From the NCBI RefSeq assembly GCF_003217575.1, contig NZ_QJTC01000022.1, positions 1-64,000 of the forward strand: a stretch of DNA of 64,000 nucleotides. The letters run 5' to 3'. The DNA is from Xylophilus ampelinus (GTDB lineage: Bacteria > Pseudomonadota > Gammaproteobacteria > Burkholderiales > Burkholderiaceae_C). The stretch's first letter is position 1. Every line of letters begins with the position of its first letter. Both the position numbers and the translations under genes were made by a program. The notes below the pieces were generated by a model, which saw nothing but the letters and a program-made list of their open reading frames with translations, did no database searches and was not told where the DNA came from. Positions 18,641 through 26,349 of the stretch are shown here, piece by piece.

Positions 18641-19103
18641 AAGTAACCTCCAGGAAAACGAACTCCAGTGGAAATAACCGCCGTTCGGAGGCGGAACGAA
18701 CGCATGTGTGCCGGCAAATCCATGATGCGCCCCGGCTAAGCATAAATCAATCGCGGAACGCCTGAAAAGCAGCGCGCCACTACGCCAAGTCGTTGATATT
18801 CAACACTATTTTTTTAGTTTCACGAGAATGTAAAAAACGACCGGAGCGGCGGGACGCGAGCCAATACCCGATGCGCAAGCGGGGTTGCCTGGGGCTGCGG
18901 CCCGTGGCACGGGCAGGCACCGCTTCGGGGCGCCGCCGCATGCTGCAGTGCCATAATCCCGGCCTGACTTTTCAGACAAAAGCACCTTGGAATCCCTTCC
19001 CAGTCGGTAGCTTCCGACTCCTGTGGCGTGCCTCGCGCGGCCGGGGGTTGGAAGCCTGCCCCCGCCCACACCCGACCGATGCAACCCGCCACGGGAGTTC
19101 GCC
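18641..19103. other. Divergent intergenic region between hpf and corA
   Basis: No gene is supported in these 463 bases. The middle holds the most AT-rich patch of the region (about 18795-18835), including GTTGATATTCAAC and a run of seven T. Toward corA there is a possible -10 CATAAT at 18952-18957 and two small hairpins in the presumed corA leader: AGTCGG-TAGCTT-CCGACT (19002-19019) and GGGGG/CCCCC (about 19041-19061). Confidence 0.4.
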
Positions 19104-20090
19104 ATGCTCAACATTTTTTCGCTCGTCAACGGCCGGCTCGTCCAGGAAGAGATCGAGTCGCTCGAAGAGTTCACCCGGTTCCAGCCGATCTGGGTCGACC
19201 TGCAAGCCCCCACGCCCGAAGAGAAGCGCTGGATCAAGCACCACTACGCCCTGTCGATCCCTGAGGACGCGACCGGCGAGGACATCGAGGAATCGGCCCG
19301 CTTCTACGAGGAAGACAACGGCGACCTGCATGTCCGCAGCGACTTCCTGATCGACGACGACGAGGAGCCGCGCTCGGTGCGGGTGGCCTTCATCCTCAAC
19401 CAGTACAACGGCGGCCACAAGAGCCGCGGCGTGCTGTTCACCATCCACGACGAGGACGTGCCCACCTTCCGCCTGCTGCGGATGCGCGCCCGCCGCGCCC
19501 CGGGCCTGATCGAGGACGCGAAGGACGTGCTGCTGAAGTTGTTCGACGCCGACGCCGAATACTCGGCCGACACGCTCGAGAACATCTACGAGGCGCTGGA
19601 GAAAGCCAGCACGATGGTGCTGTCGGGCGAAGTGACCGACGAGCTGGCCGGCAAGGTGCTGGGCGCGATCGCGCGGCAGGAAGACCTGAACGGCCGGATT
19701 CGCCGCAACGTGATGGACACCCGCCGCGCGGTGAGCTTCATGATGCGCAGCAAGATGCTCAACGCCGAGCAGTTCGAAGAAGCGCGCCAGATCCTGCGCG
19801 ACATCGAATCGCTCGACAACCACACCGCGTTCCTGTTCGACAAGATCAACTTCCTGATGGATGCGACCGTCGGCTTCATCAACATCAACCAGAACAAGAT
19901 CATCAAGATCTTCTCGGTGGCCAGCGTGGCGCTGCTGCCGCCGACGCTGATCGCGAGCATCTACGGCATGAACTTCAAGTACATGCCGGAGCTGGACTGG
20001 ACGCTGGGGTATCCGTACGTGCTGGCCCTGATGGTGACCAGCGCCGTCGGCCCGATGTGGTACTTCCGCCGCCGCGGCTGGCTGGGGTGA
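19104..20090 (+). CDS. corA: CorA-family magnesium/cobalt transporter
   Basis: 328-residue pentameric inner-membrane Mg2+ channel. A large acidic cytoplasmic domain is followed by two C-terminal spans; the first ends in the selectivity signature YGMNF (ASIYGMNFKYMPELDW, about residues 287-302), and the second is PYVLALMVTSAVGPMWYF, ending in a basic tail. The start at 19104 (MLNIFSLVNGRLVQEEIE) has GGGAG about 8 nt upstream. The leader region contains two small hairpins that could form a regulatory 5' UTR. The 3' end overlaps the left arm of hairpin repeat copy 3 and faces mtnN. Confidence 0.95.
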   Translation: MLNIFSLVNGRLVQEEIESLEEFTRFQPIWVDLQAPTPEEKRWIKHHYALSIPEDATGEDIEESARFYEEDNGDLHVRSDFLIDDDEEPRSVRVAFILNQYNGGHKSRGVLFTIHDEDVPTFRLLRMRARRAPGLIEDAKDVLLKLFDADAEYSADTLENIYEALEKASTMVLSGEVTDELAGKVLGAIARQEDLNGRIRRNVMDTRRAVSFMMRSKMLNAEQFEEARQILRDIESLDNHTAFLFDKINFLMDATVGFININQNKIIKIFSVASVALLPPTLIASIYGMNFKYMPELDWTLGYPYVLALMVTSAVGPMWYFRRRGWLG

Positions 20091-20212
20091 AGAGGTGGAA
20101 TAGGCTACTGCGCGCCCCGATTGCGCGCCTGCGGTCCTCACCGTACAGAAGTACGGCTCCGGTCCTCGGCGCGCACTCGGGGCTGCTCGCTACGCCTCTT
20201 CCACCTCTTCAC
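20087..20212. repeat. Long hairpin repeat, copy 3 (126 bp, convergent junction)
   Basis: Core as in copy 1, but the outer arms differ in both halves together: GTGAAGAGGTGGAATAGGC pairs with GCCTCTTCCACCTCTTCAC (one mismatch). The left arm starts in the corA stop codon. Next gene, mtnN, is convergent. Confidence 0.8.
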
Positions 20213-20283
20213 GCGTCGTGTGGAAATCCGCAGAAAAATCCAAGAGAAAAAGAGCTGTAGTTGGCTCTGTATGACGACATCCA

Positions 20284-20300
20284 GCTATTCTTTTTGTAGC
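20284..20300. repeat. 17-bp GCTA-N9-TAGC palindrome, copy 3, overlapping the mtnN stop
   Basis: GCTATTCTTTTTGTAGC; read on the minus strand GCTACAAAAAGAATAGC it encodes the end of MtnN (L-Q-K-E) and its TAG stop. Confidence 0.75.
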
Positions 20301-21109
20301 AAACCGAGAAAACGACCGACGACGGCTTCGGCGTAGCGGCTGGCGACGGCGGTGACGAAGGCGGGGAAGTCGACGTGGGCGGTTTCGTCGGCGCGGTCGG
20401 AGACGGTGCGGACGGCGGCGAAGGCGACGCGGTAGTCGGCGCAGACCTGGGCGACGGCGGCGCTCTCCATGTCCACGGCCAGGGCGTCGGGCACCGCGGA
20501 GCGCAGCAGCGCGGCCTCCCGGTGCGACGATACGAAGCGGTCGCCGCTGGCGAGCAGGCCGCAGTGCACCTGGGGTGTCCGCAGGTCGAAGCGGTCGCGG
20601 TCGGCCGCGGGCACCAGGGCCGGCAGGTCCTCCAGGGTGGCGTGCGCGGCCTGCGCCAGGTGGCCGGTCAGCGCCGGGTCGGTCTCGAACAGCGCGCGGC
20701 CGTAGAGCGGGACCTCGAAGCGCGGAAACAGGGGCGATGCGTCCATGTCGTGCTGCACGCAGGCCGCGGCCACCACGATGTCGCCCAACTGCACCCCCTC
20801 GCCCAGCCCGCCCGCCACGCCGGTGAAGACGATGCCCCGCACGCCGAAGCGCTCGGCCAGCACGGTGGCGGTGGTGGCGGCGGCCACCTTGCCGATGCCG
20901 CACAGCGCCAGCACCACCGGCCGGCCGTGCAGCCGGCCCCGCACGAAGCGCCGGCCGGCATGGGTGGCGGCCGGCTGCGGGTCGGTCAGGCGCTGTTCCA
21001 GGCCCTGCTGCTCCTCGGGCAGTGCGCTGAGGATGGCCAGCGGGCGGGGGGTGTCTGAGGAGGGGAACGGGGCGGGCGCGGAGGCGCCGGGAACGGGTGC
21101 GGTGGTCAT
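20285..21109 (-). CDS. mtnN: 5'-methylthioadenosine/S-adenosylhomocysteine nucleosidase
   Basis: 274 residues, start MTTAPVPGASAPAPF at 21109. It cleaves methylthioadenosine and S-adenosylhomocysteine to adenine and thioribose/ribosylhomocysteine. The purine-nucleoside phosphorylase/nucleosidase fold is seen in ILSALPEEQQGL near residue 27, GIGKVAAATTATVL, FTGVAGGLGEGVQLGDIVVA and the active-site block DALAVDMESAAVAQVCADY followed by VRTVSDRADE. The first 25 residues are Pro/Ala-rich and not conserved, so a later start is possible. The stop codon is embedded in a 17-bp palindrome. Confidence 0.88.
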   Translation of the reverse strand: MTTAPVPGASAPAPFPSSDTPRPLAILSALPEEQQGLEQRLTDPQPAATHAGRRFVRGRLHGRPVVLALCGIGKVAAATTATVLAERFGVRGIVFTGVAGGLGEGVQLGDIVVAAACVQHDMDASPLFPRFEVPLYGRALFETDPALTGHLAQAAHATLEDLPALVPAADRDRFDLRTPQVHCGLLASGDRFVSSHREAALLRSAVPDALAVDMESAAVAQVCADYRVAFAAVRTVSDRADETAHVDFPAFVTAVASRYAEAVVGRFLGLLQKE

Positions 21110-21223
21110 CGCGTCGATGATCGCATGCCGGTTCGCCTGCGCCGCCACCGCGGCGTCAGCGTGCCGGCGCCCGGCGCCGCGGCGCCGACGCAGCGCCGGG
21201 CGGCGGGCCCGGCCGCACGGCGG

Positions 21224-22897
21224 TCAGCGCTTGTCGCGCAGTTCGCGCCGCAGGATCTTGCCGACCGGCGTCTTGGGCATCGATTCGCAGAACTCGATCA
21301 CGCGGGGCCGCTTGTAGCCGGTGAGGTGGGCCTTGCAGAATTCGGCCACCTGCGCCTCGGTGAGGGCCGGATCCTGGCGCACGATCACCAGCCTGACCGC
21401 CTCCCCGGTCTTGTCGTCGGGCACGCCGACCGCCGCGCATTCCAGCACGCCGGGCAGCGCCGCGACCACCTCTTCCACCTCGTTCGGATAGACGTTGAAG
21501 CCGCTCACCAGGATCATGTCCTTCTTGCGGTCGACGATGCGGAAATAGCCGCGCGAATCGACCACGCCGATGTCGCCCGATTTGAAAAAGCCGTCGGCCG
21601 TCATCGACCGGGCGGTCTCGTCGGGGTGCTGCCAGTAGCCGGCCATCACCTGCGGGCCGCGGATCGCGATCTCGCCGCGCTCGCCCAGGGGCACCTCGTG
21701 GCCGTCGTCGTCGACCAGCTTCATCTCGGTGGAGGGCAGCGGCAGGCCGATGGTGCCGGTATAGGCGGTGCTGTTGCTCGGGTTGCAGCTGACCGAGGGC
21801 GAGGTCTCCGACAGGCCGTAGCCCTCGACGATCGGGCAGCCGGTCTTCTTGAGCCACAGCTCGGCCACCGCCGCCTGCACCTGCATGCCGCCGCCGACCG
21901 ACACCGCCAGGTGGCTCCAGTCGACCTTGTCGAAATCCGGGTGGCGGGCCAGGCCGTTGAACAGCGTGTTGACCGCCGGGAAGCTGTGGAAACGGTGCCG
22001 AGCCAGCTCCTTGAGGGTGCCGGTCAGGTCGCGCGGATTGGGGATCAGCACCGTCTTGGCGCCGATCCGCAGGCCCAGCATCATGTTCACCGTGAAGGCG
22101 AAGATATGGTAGAGCGGCAGGGCGCAGACGACGGTGGTCTGCTCGCCGTCGGGCACCTTCTGCATCGCCGGGTCGTTCCAGGCTTCCGACTGCAGCACGT
22201 TGGCGATCACGTTGCGGTGCAGCAGTACCGCGCCCTTGCTGACGCCGGTGGTGCCGCCGGTGTACTGCAGCAGGGCGACGTCGTCGGGCGCGATTTCGGG
22301 CGCGGTGAAGCGGCCGCGCGCGCCGCGCGACAGCGCATCCTTGAAGCGCACCGCGCCGGGCAGCCGGAAGGCGGGCACCAGTTTCTTCACGCTGCGCACC
22401 ACGTAGTTGACGACGGCGCCTTTCAAGAAGCCCAGCGCGTCCCCCATCGCGCACAGCACGATGTGCCGGACAGGCGTCGCGGCGATGCACTGCTCCAGCG
22501 TGCGGGCGAAGTTCTCGACGATGAAGATCGCCCTGGCGCCCGAGTCCTTCAGCTGGTGCTCCAGCTCGCGCGGAGTGTAGAGCGGGTTGACGTTGACCAC
22601 GATGCAGCCCGCCCGCAGGATGGCCGCGACCGCCGCCGGGTACTGCGGCACGTTGGGCATCATGATCGCCACCCGGTCGCCCTTGGCCAGGCCCAGGCAC
22701 TGCAGGTAGGCGGCCAGCTTGCGGCTGGTGGCGTCGATCTCGGAATAGCGCACGTCCCGGCCCATGAAGCTGTAGGCGGGGCGGTCGGCGAAACGGCCGA
22801 AGCTCTCCTCCATCAGGGCGACGAGCGAGCGGTACTGCGCCGTGTCGATCTCGTGCGGTACGCCGGGCGGATACTGCGAAAGCCAGGTCTTGTCCAT
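21224..22897 (-). CDS. fadD: Long-chain fatty-acid-CoA ligase
   Basis: 557-residue acyl-adenylate-forming enzyme that activates fatty acids with ATP and CoA for beta-oxidation or lipid synthesis. The P-loop-like A3 motif LLQYTGGTTGVSKGAVLLHRN lies near residue 210, the A5 motif as VEGYGLSETSPSVSCNP, and the catalytic C-terminal YFRIVDRKKDMILVSGFNVYP and MPKTPVGKILRRELR with the active lysine. The start at 22897 (MDKTWLSQYPPGVPHEID) is typical. It stands between mtnN and the divergent nudJ gene. No other beta-oxidation gene is in the window. Confidence 0.93.
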   Translation of the reverse strand: MDKTWLSQYPPGVPHEIDTAQYRSLVALMEESFGRFADRPAYSFMGRDVRYSEIDATSRKLAAYLQCLGLAKGDRVAIMMPNVPQYPAAVAAILRAGCIVVNVNPLYTPRELEHQLKDSGARAIFIVENFARTLEQCIAATPVRHIVLCAMGDALGFLKGAVVNYVVRSVKKLVPAFRLPGAVRFKDALSRGARGRFTAPEIAPDDVALLQYTGGTTGVSKGAVLLHRNVIANVLQSEAWNDPAMQKVPDGEQTTVVCALPLYHIFAFTVNMMLGLRIGAKTVLIPNPRDLTGTLKELARHRFHSFPAVNTLFNGLARHPDFDKVDWSHLAVSVGGGMQVQAAVAELWLKKTGCPIVEGYGLSETSPSVSCNPSNSTAYTGTIGLPLPSTEMKLVDDDGHEVPLGERGEIAIRGPQVMAGYWQHPDETARSMTADGFFKSGDIGVVDSRGYFRIVDRKKDMILVSGFNVYPNEVEEVVAALPGVLECAAVGVPDDKTGEAVRLVIVRQDPALTEAQVAEFCKAHLTGYKRPRVIEFCESMPKTPVGKILRRELRDKR

Positions 22898-23078
22898 GGG
22901 TGCGGTGTCTCCTCGGCCGGCCGAATGTGCAGGAAAGCGCGACCGTGCCCGATGGCGTCTCCCCGCCGTCGTCCCCGGCGGTACGCCTATCCGCATGGCT
23001 TCTACCCGTGTTGTCGAGATGGCGCGAGACGGAGCTTACTGGATCCTCTCGCGCATGGCACCCGGGATAATGCCCGCT

Positions 23079-23570
23079 ATGAACACTACGGCAGCCCCCC
23101 GCTGGAAACCCAACGTTACCGTCGCGGCGGTGATGGAGCGCGACGGCAGATTCCTGCTGGTGGAAGAACACACCGGCGACGGACTCAAGCTCAACAATCC
23201 GGCGGGCCACCTCGACCTGGGCGAGACACCCGCCCAGGGCTGCGCCCGCGAGGCGCTGGAAGAGTCGGCCTACGTCTTCACCCCGACCGCACTGGTCGGC
23301 GTCTACATCTCACGCTTCCAGCGCAGCGGCGACGGCGAGGACATCACCTACCTGCGCTTCGCCTTCAGCGGCGAGGTGGGCGAGCATTTTCCGGAGCAGC
23401 CGCTCGACGAGGGTATCGTGCGTGCCGTCTGGATGACGGCCGACGAGATCCGCGCCTGCCCCGAGCGCCACCGCAGCCCCCTGCTGCTGCGCTGCCTGGA
23501 GGACTACCTGGCCGGCCGCCGCCTGCCGCTGGAGGCGGTCTACAGCGACCCGAGCGTGACCGGCGGCTGA
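23079..23570 (+). CDS. nudJ: NudJ-like NUDIX hydrolase
   Basis: 163 residues, [31 protein letters not shown] at 23079. The NUDIX box is complete: [14 protein letters not shown] then REALEESA (G-x5-E-x7-REUxEE, about residues 48-70). NudJ-type enzymes hydrolyse nucleoside and thiamine-precursor diphosphates. In E. coli nudJ directly precedes mnmA; here panB and panD lie in between. A -10-like GATAAT ends only 7 nt before the start codon, and no Shine-Dalgarno is visible, which may mean a leaderless transcript. Confidence 0.85.
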   Translation: MNTTAAPRWKPNVTVAAVMERDGRFLLVEEHTGDGLKLNNPAGHLDLGETPAQGCAREALEESAYVFTPTALVGVYISRFQRSGDGEDITYLRFAFSGEVGEHFPEQPLDEGIVRAVWMTADEIRACPERHRSPLLLRCLEDYLAGRRLPLEAVYSDPSVTGG

Positions 23571-23637
23571 GGATGCCGGCCGGCGCTGGCACGGCATCCA
23601 GGCGTGTCTTTTCCCCATGGCATCGGAGCCCACCACC

Positions 23638-24498
23638 ATGACAAGCAATGAATCCGCGCCCTACGGCGCACCTACGCCCGCCAGGAGCCCGACGGTTTCC
23701 GTGCTCACGCTGCACGACATGAAGGCGCGGCGGGAGAAGATCACGATGCTCACCGCCTACGATTCGACCTTCGCCCACGCGGCGTCGAACGCGGGTATCG
23801 ACTGCCTGCTGGTCGGCGATTCTCTGGGAATGGTCTGCAAGGGCGACGATTCGACCCTGTCGGTGACCCTGAGCGACATCGGCTACCACACGCGTTCGGT
23901 GGCGCGCGGCATCGCCAGGGCCGGTCGCCGGCCCCTGCTCGTCGCGGACATGCCGTTCGGCTCCTACCAGACGTCCAGGGAAGAGGCATTTCGCAACGCC
24001 GCGGAGCTGATGTGCGAAGGTGCGCACATGGTCAAGCTCGAAGGAGGCGGATGGGTCTGCGCGGTGGTCGAGTTCCTGGTCGCGCGCGGCATACCGGTCT
24101 GCGCGCACCTCGGGCTGACCCCGCAGAGCGTCCATGCGCTCGGCGGATACCGCGTCCAGGGCCGCACGCGCGAACAGGCGGACACGCTGATCGCGGATGC
24201 ACGACGACTCGAGTCTTCCGGGGCGACGATGCTCGTGCTCGAAGTGGTTCCCGCCGATCTCTCCCGGGACGTCACGCAAGACCTGCAGCGTTGCGCGACG
24301 ATCGGCATCGGCGCCGGTTCGGGCACCGACGGGCAGGTCCTGGTGTTGCACGACATGCTCGGCCTCTCCATGGGGCGCACGCCCCGGTTCGTCGCCGACT
24401 TCCTGCAAAAGGGCGGCAGCATCGACGCCGCCATGCAGGGCTACGTGGAGGCGGTGAAGTCCGGTGCGTTTCCCGTCGATGCGCTTCATGCGTGGTGA
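23638..24498 (+). CDS. panB: 3-methyl-2-oxobutanoate hydroxymethyltransferase
   Basis: 286 residues; transfers a hydroxymethyl group from methylene-tetrahydrofolate to ketoisovalerate to give ketopantoate, the first pantothenate step. Clear motifs are [35 protein letters not shown] (Mg-binding Asp, about residues 53-65), [29 protein letters not shown] and [21 protein letters not shown]. The start at 23638 (MTSNESAP) has GGAG about 10 nt upstream; an ATG at 23617 lacks one. It forms a pair with panD and separates nudJ from mnmA. By eye it is somewhat less GC-rich than its neighbours. Confidence 0.95.
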   Translation: MTSNESAPYGAPTPARSPTVSVLTLHDMKARREKITMLTAYDSTFAHAASNAGIDCLLVGDSLGMVCKGDDSTLSVTLSDIGYHTRSVARGIARAGRRPLLVADMPFGSYQTSREEAFRNAAELMCEGAHMVKLEGGGWVCAVVEFLVARGIPVCAHLGLTPQSVHALGGYRVQGRTREQADTLIADARRLESSGATMLVLEVVPADLSRDVTQDLQRCATIGIGAGSGTDGQVLVLHDMLGLSMGRTPRFVADFLQKGGSIDAAMQGYVEAVKSGAFPVDALHAW

Positions 24499-24562
24499 CG
24501 CCCGATCAATAGGCCGTTAGGGACGGCTACCAGCTTCAGTGGACACCGAAGGAACTCATGCC

Positions 24563-24952
24563 ATGTTTCGTACCTTGCTCAAGTCGAAGATTCACCGCGC
24601 GACCGTCACGGATTGCGAACTGCACTACGAAGGGTCGTGCGCGATAGACGAGGATCTGCTCGATGCGGCCGACATGGCCGAGAACGAACAGGTGCATATC
24701 TGGAACGTCAACAACGGCGAGCGCTTCGTGACCTATGCGATCCGCGGACAGCGGGGCAGCGGTGTCGTTTCGGTCAACGGTTCGGCGGCGCGACGGGCAT
24801 CCGTCGGTGATCTGATCATCATCGCCGCCTTCGCGACGGTCCCGGAGGCGCAAGTCGCGGCACATCGGCCCCGGCTCGTGTTCGTGGACGACGCCAACCG
24901 CCTCCAGCACCGGCGCGACCATGTGCCGATGCAGGCCGCAACGTCGAAGTAG
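24563..24952 (+). CDS. panD: Aspartate 1-decarboxylase proenzyme
   Basis: 129 residues; makes beta-alanine from aspartate for pantothenate. It is made as a proenzyme that cleaves itself between Gly24 and Ser25 ([14 protein letters not shown]) to create the pyruvoyl cofactor; that site and the following [11 protein letters not shown] and [19 protein letters not shown] segments are intact. The start [15 protein letters not shown] at 24563 has GAAGGA upstream and matches the family length. It lies 64 bases after panB and 130 bases before mnmA; panC is not in the window. Confidence 0.95.
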   Translation: MFRTLLKSKIHRATVTDCELHYEGSCAIDEDLLDAADMAENEQVHIWNVNNGERFVTYAIRGQRGSGVVSVNGSAARRASVGDLIIIAAFATVPEAQVAAHRPRLVFVDDANRLQHRRDHVPMQAATSK

Positions 24953-25082
24953 CTCTCCGCGCAGCAGTAGCTCCGACCGCCCGCGCAGGCCGGACGCCAC
25001 GGCGTCGGCACAGCGCCATGCCGGCCGGCGATGGCCCGGAGCCGGGCAAGGCGAAAGACGGGCCGGGATAATCGCACACCTC

Positions 25083-26285
25083 ATGTCACACCACCGCATC
25101 GTCGTAGGCCTCTCCGGAGGGGTCGATTCCGCCGTCACCGCCCATCTGCTGAAGCAGCAGGGCCACGAGGTGGTCGGCATCTTCATGAAGAACTGGGAGG
25201 ACGACGACGACAGCGAGCACTGTTCGTCGAACGTCGATTTCGTCGATGCGGCGGCGGTGGCCGACGTGCTGGGCATCGAGATCGAGCACGTCAATTTCGC
25301 GGCCGACTACAAGGACCGGGTGTTCGCGGAGTTCCTGCGCGAGTACCAGGCCGGCCGCACGCCCAACCCCGACGTGCTGTGCAACGCCGAGATCAAGTTC
25401 AAGGCCTTTCTCGACCATGCGATGCGGCTCGGCGCCGAGAAAATCGCCACCGGCCATTACGCCCGTGTCCGCCGCGTTGCGGCGGCTCCGAGCGCGACGC
25501 CCGGTGGGCATTCCGGGATGGAATCGCACGCGACCGCACGCGATGGCGCCTTCGACCCCCGGTGGCGATACGAACTGCTCAAGGGCCTGGACCCGGCCAA
25601 GGACCAGAGCTATTTCCTGCACCGGCTGAACCAGGCGCAGTTGTCGAAAACCCTGTTCCCGGTGGGCGAGCTGCACAAGACCGAGGTGCGCCGCATCGCC
25701 GAAGACATCGCGCTGCCCAATGCGAGGAAGAAGGACTCGACCGGCATCTGCTTCATCGGCGAGCGGCCGTTTCGCGAATTCCTGAACCGCTACATCTCGC
25801 ATGCGCCGGGTGCGATCCAGGACGAGCGCGGCCGCACCGTCGGCCGGCACCAGGGCCTGTCGTTCTACACCCTGGGCCAGCGCCAGGGCCTGGGCATCGG
25901 CGGGCTGAAGGACCAGGGCACGCCGCGCGGCGGCGGCGCGCATGCGCCCTGGTTCGTGGCGCGCAAGGACCTGGAGAAGAACGTGCTGCGGGTGGTGCAG
26001 GGCCACGACCATCCGTGGCTGCTGTCGCACCGGCTGGTGGCCGACGACATCAGCTGGGTGGCAGGCACGCCGCCGGCGCCCTCGCCCACCCTGGCCGCCA
26101 AGACGCGCTATCGGCAGGCCGATGCGGCCTGCGCCTTCTCCGATGCGGGCAACGGCCGCTTCGCGCTCGATTTCCCCGAGGCCCAGTGGGCCGCCACCCC
26201 TGGCCAGTCGGCGGTGCTGTACGACGGCGAAGTGTGCCTGGGCGGCGGCGTGATCGCCTCCAGCGACAGCCCGGGCGCCGGCTGA
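25083..26285 (+). CDS. mnmA: tRNA-specific 2-thiouridylase MnmA
   Basis: 400 residues; puts sulfur on U34 of tRNA-Lys, -Glu and -Gln. The ATP-pyrophosphatase P-loop is [18 protein letters not shown] (about residues 6-23), the catalytic cysteines are in [12 protein letters not shown] (about residue 100) and [12 protein letters not shown]. Between RVRRVAA and YELLKGLD there is an insertion of about 25-28 residues ([10 protein letters not shown]..., about residues 138-163) that I do not know from other MnmA proteins. The start [13 protein letters not shown] at 25083 is the natural N-terminus; GATAAT 11 nt upstream suggests a very short leader. Convergent with the next gene. Confidence 0.96.
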   Translation: MSHHRIVVGLSGGVDSAVTAHLLKQQGHEVVGIFMKNWEDDDDSEHCSSNVDFVDAAAVADVLGIEIEHVNFAADYKDRVFAEFLREYQAGRTPNPDVLCNAEIKFKAFLDHAMRLGAEKIATGHYARVRRVAAAPSATPGGHSGMESHATARDGAFDPRWRYELLKGLDPAKDQSYFLHRLNQAQLSKTLFPVGELHKTEVRRIAEDIALPNARKKDSTGICFIGERPFREFLNRYISHAPGAIQDERGRTVGRHQGLSFYTLGQRQGLGIGGLKDQGTPRGGGAHAPWFVARKDLEKNVLRVVQGHDHPWLLSHRLVADDISWVAGTPPAPSPTLAAKTRYRQADAACAFSDAGNGRFALDFPEAQWAATPGQSAVLYDGEVCLGGGVIASSDSPGAG

Positions 26286-26332
26286 TCTTCGAGCGATTCG
26301 TCGCCGGAAGCCGCGCTGCACGCCGACTACCT

Positions 26333-26349
26333 GCTACCAAATCGGTAGC
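26333..26349. repeat. 17-bp GCTA-N9-TAGC palindrome, copy 4, overlapping a stop codon
   Basis: GCTACCAAATCGGTAGC with perfect 6-bp arms GCTACC/GGTAGC. On the minus strand it encodes the end (L-P-I-W) and TAG stop of the GGDEF-EAL gene. Confidence 0.75.

Noticed and set aside
19116-20141. Long minus-strand open frame across corA and the hairpin repeat
   Set aside because: Antisense to corA; part of it only translates the repeat sequence.
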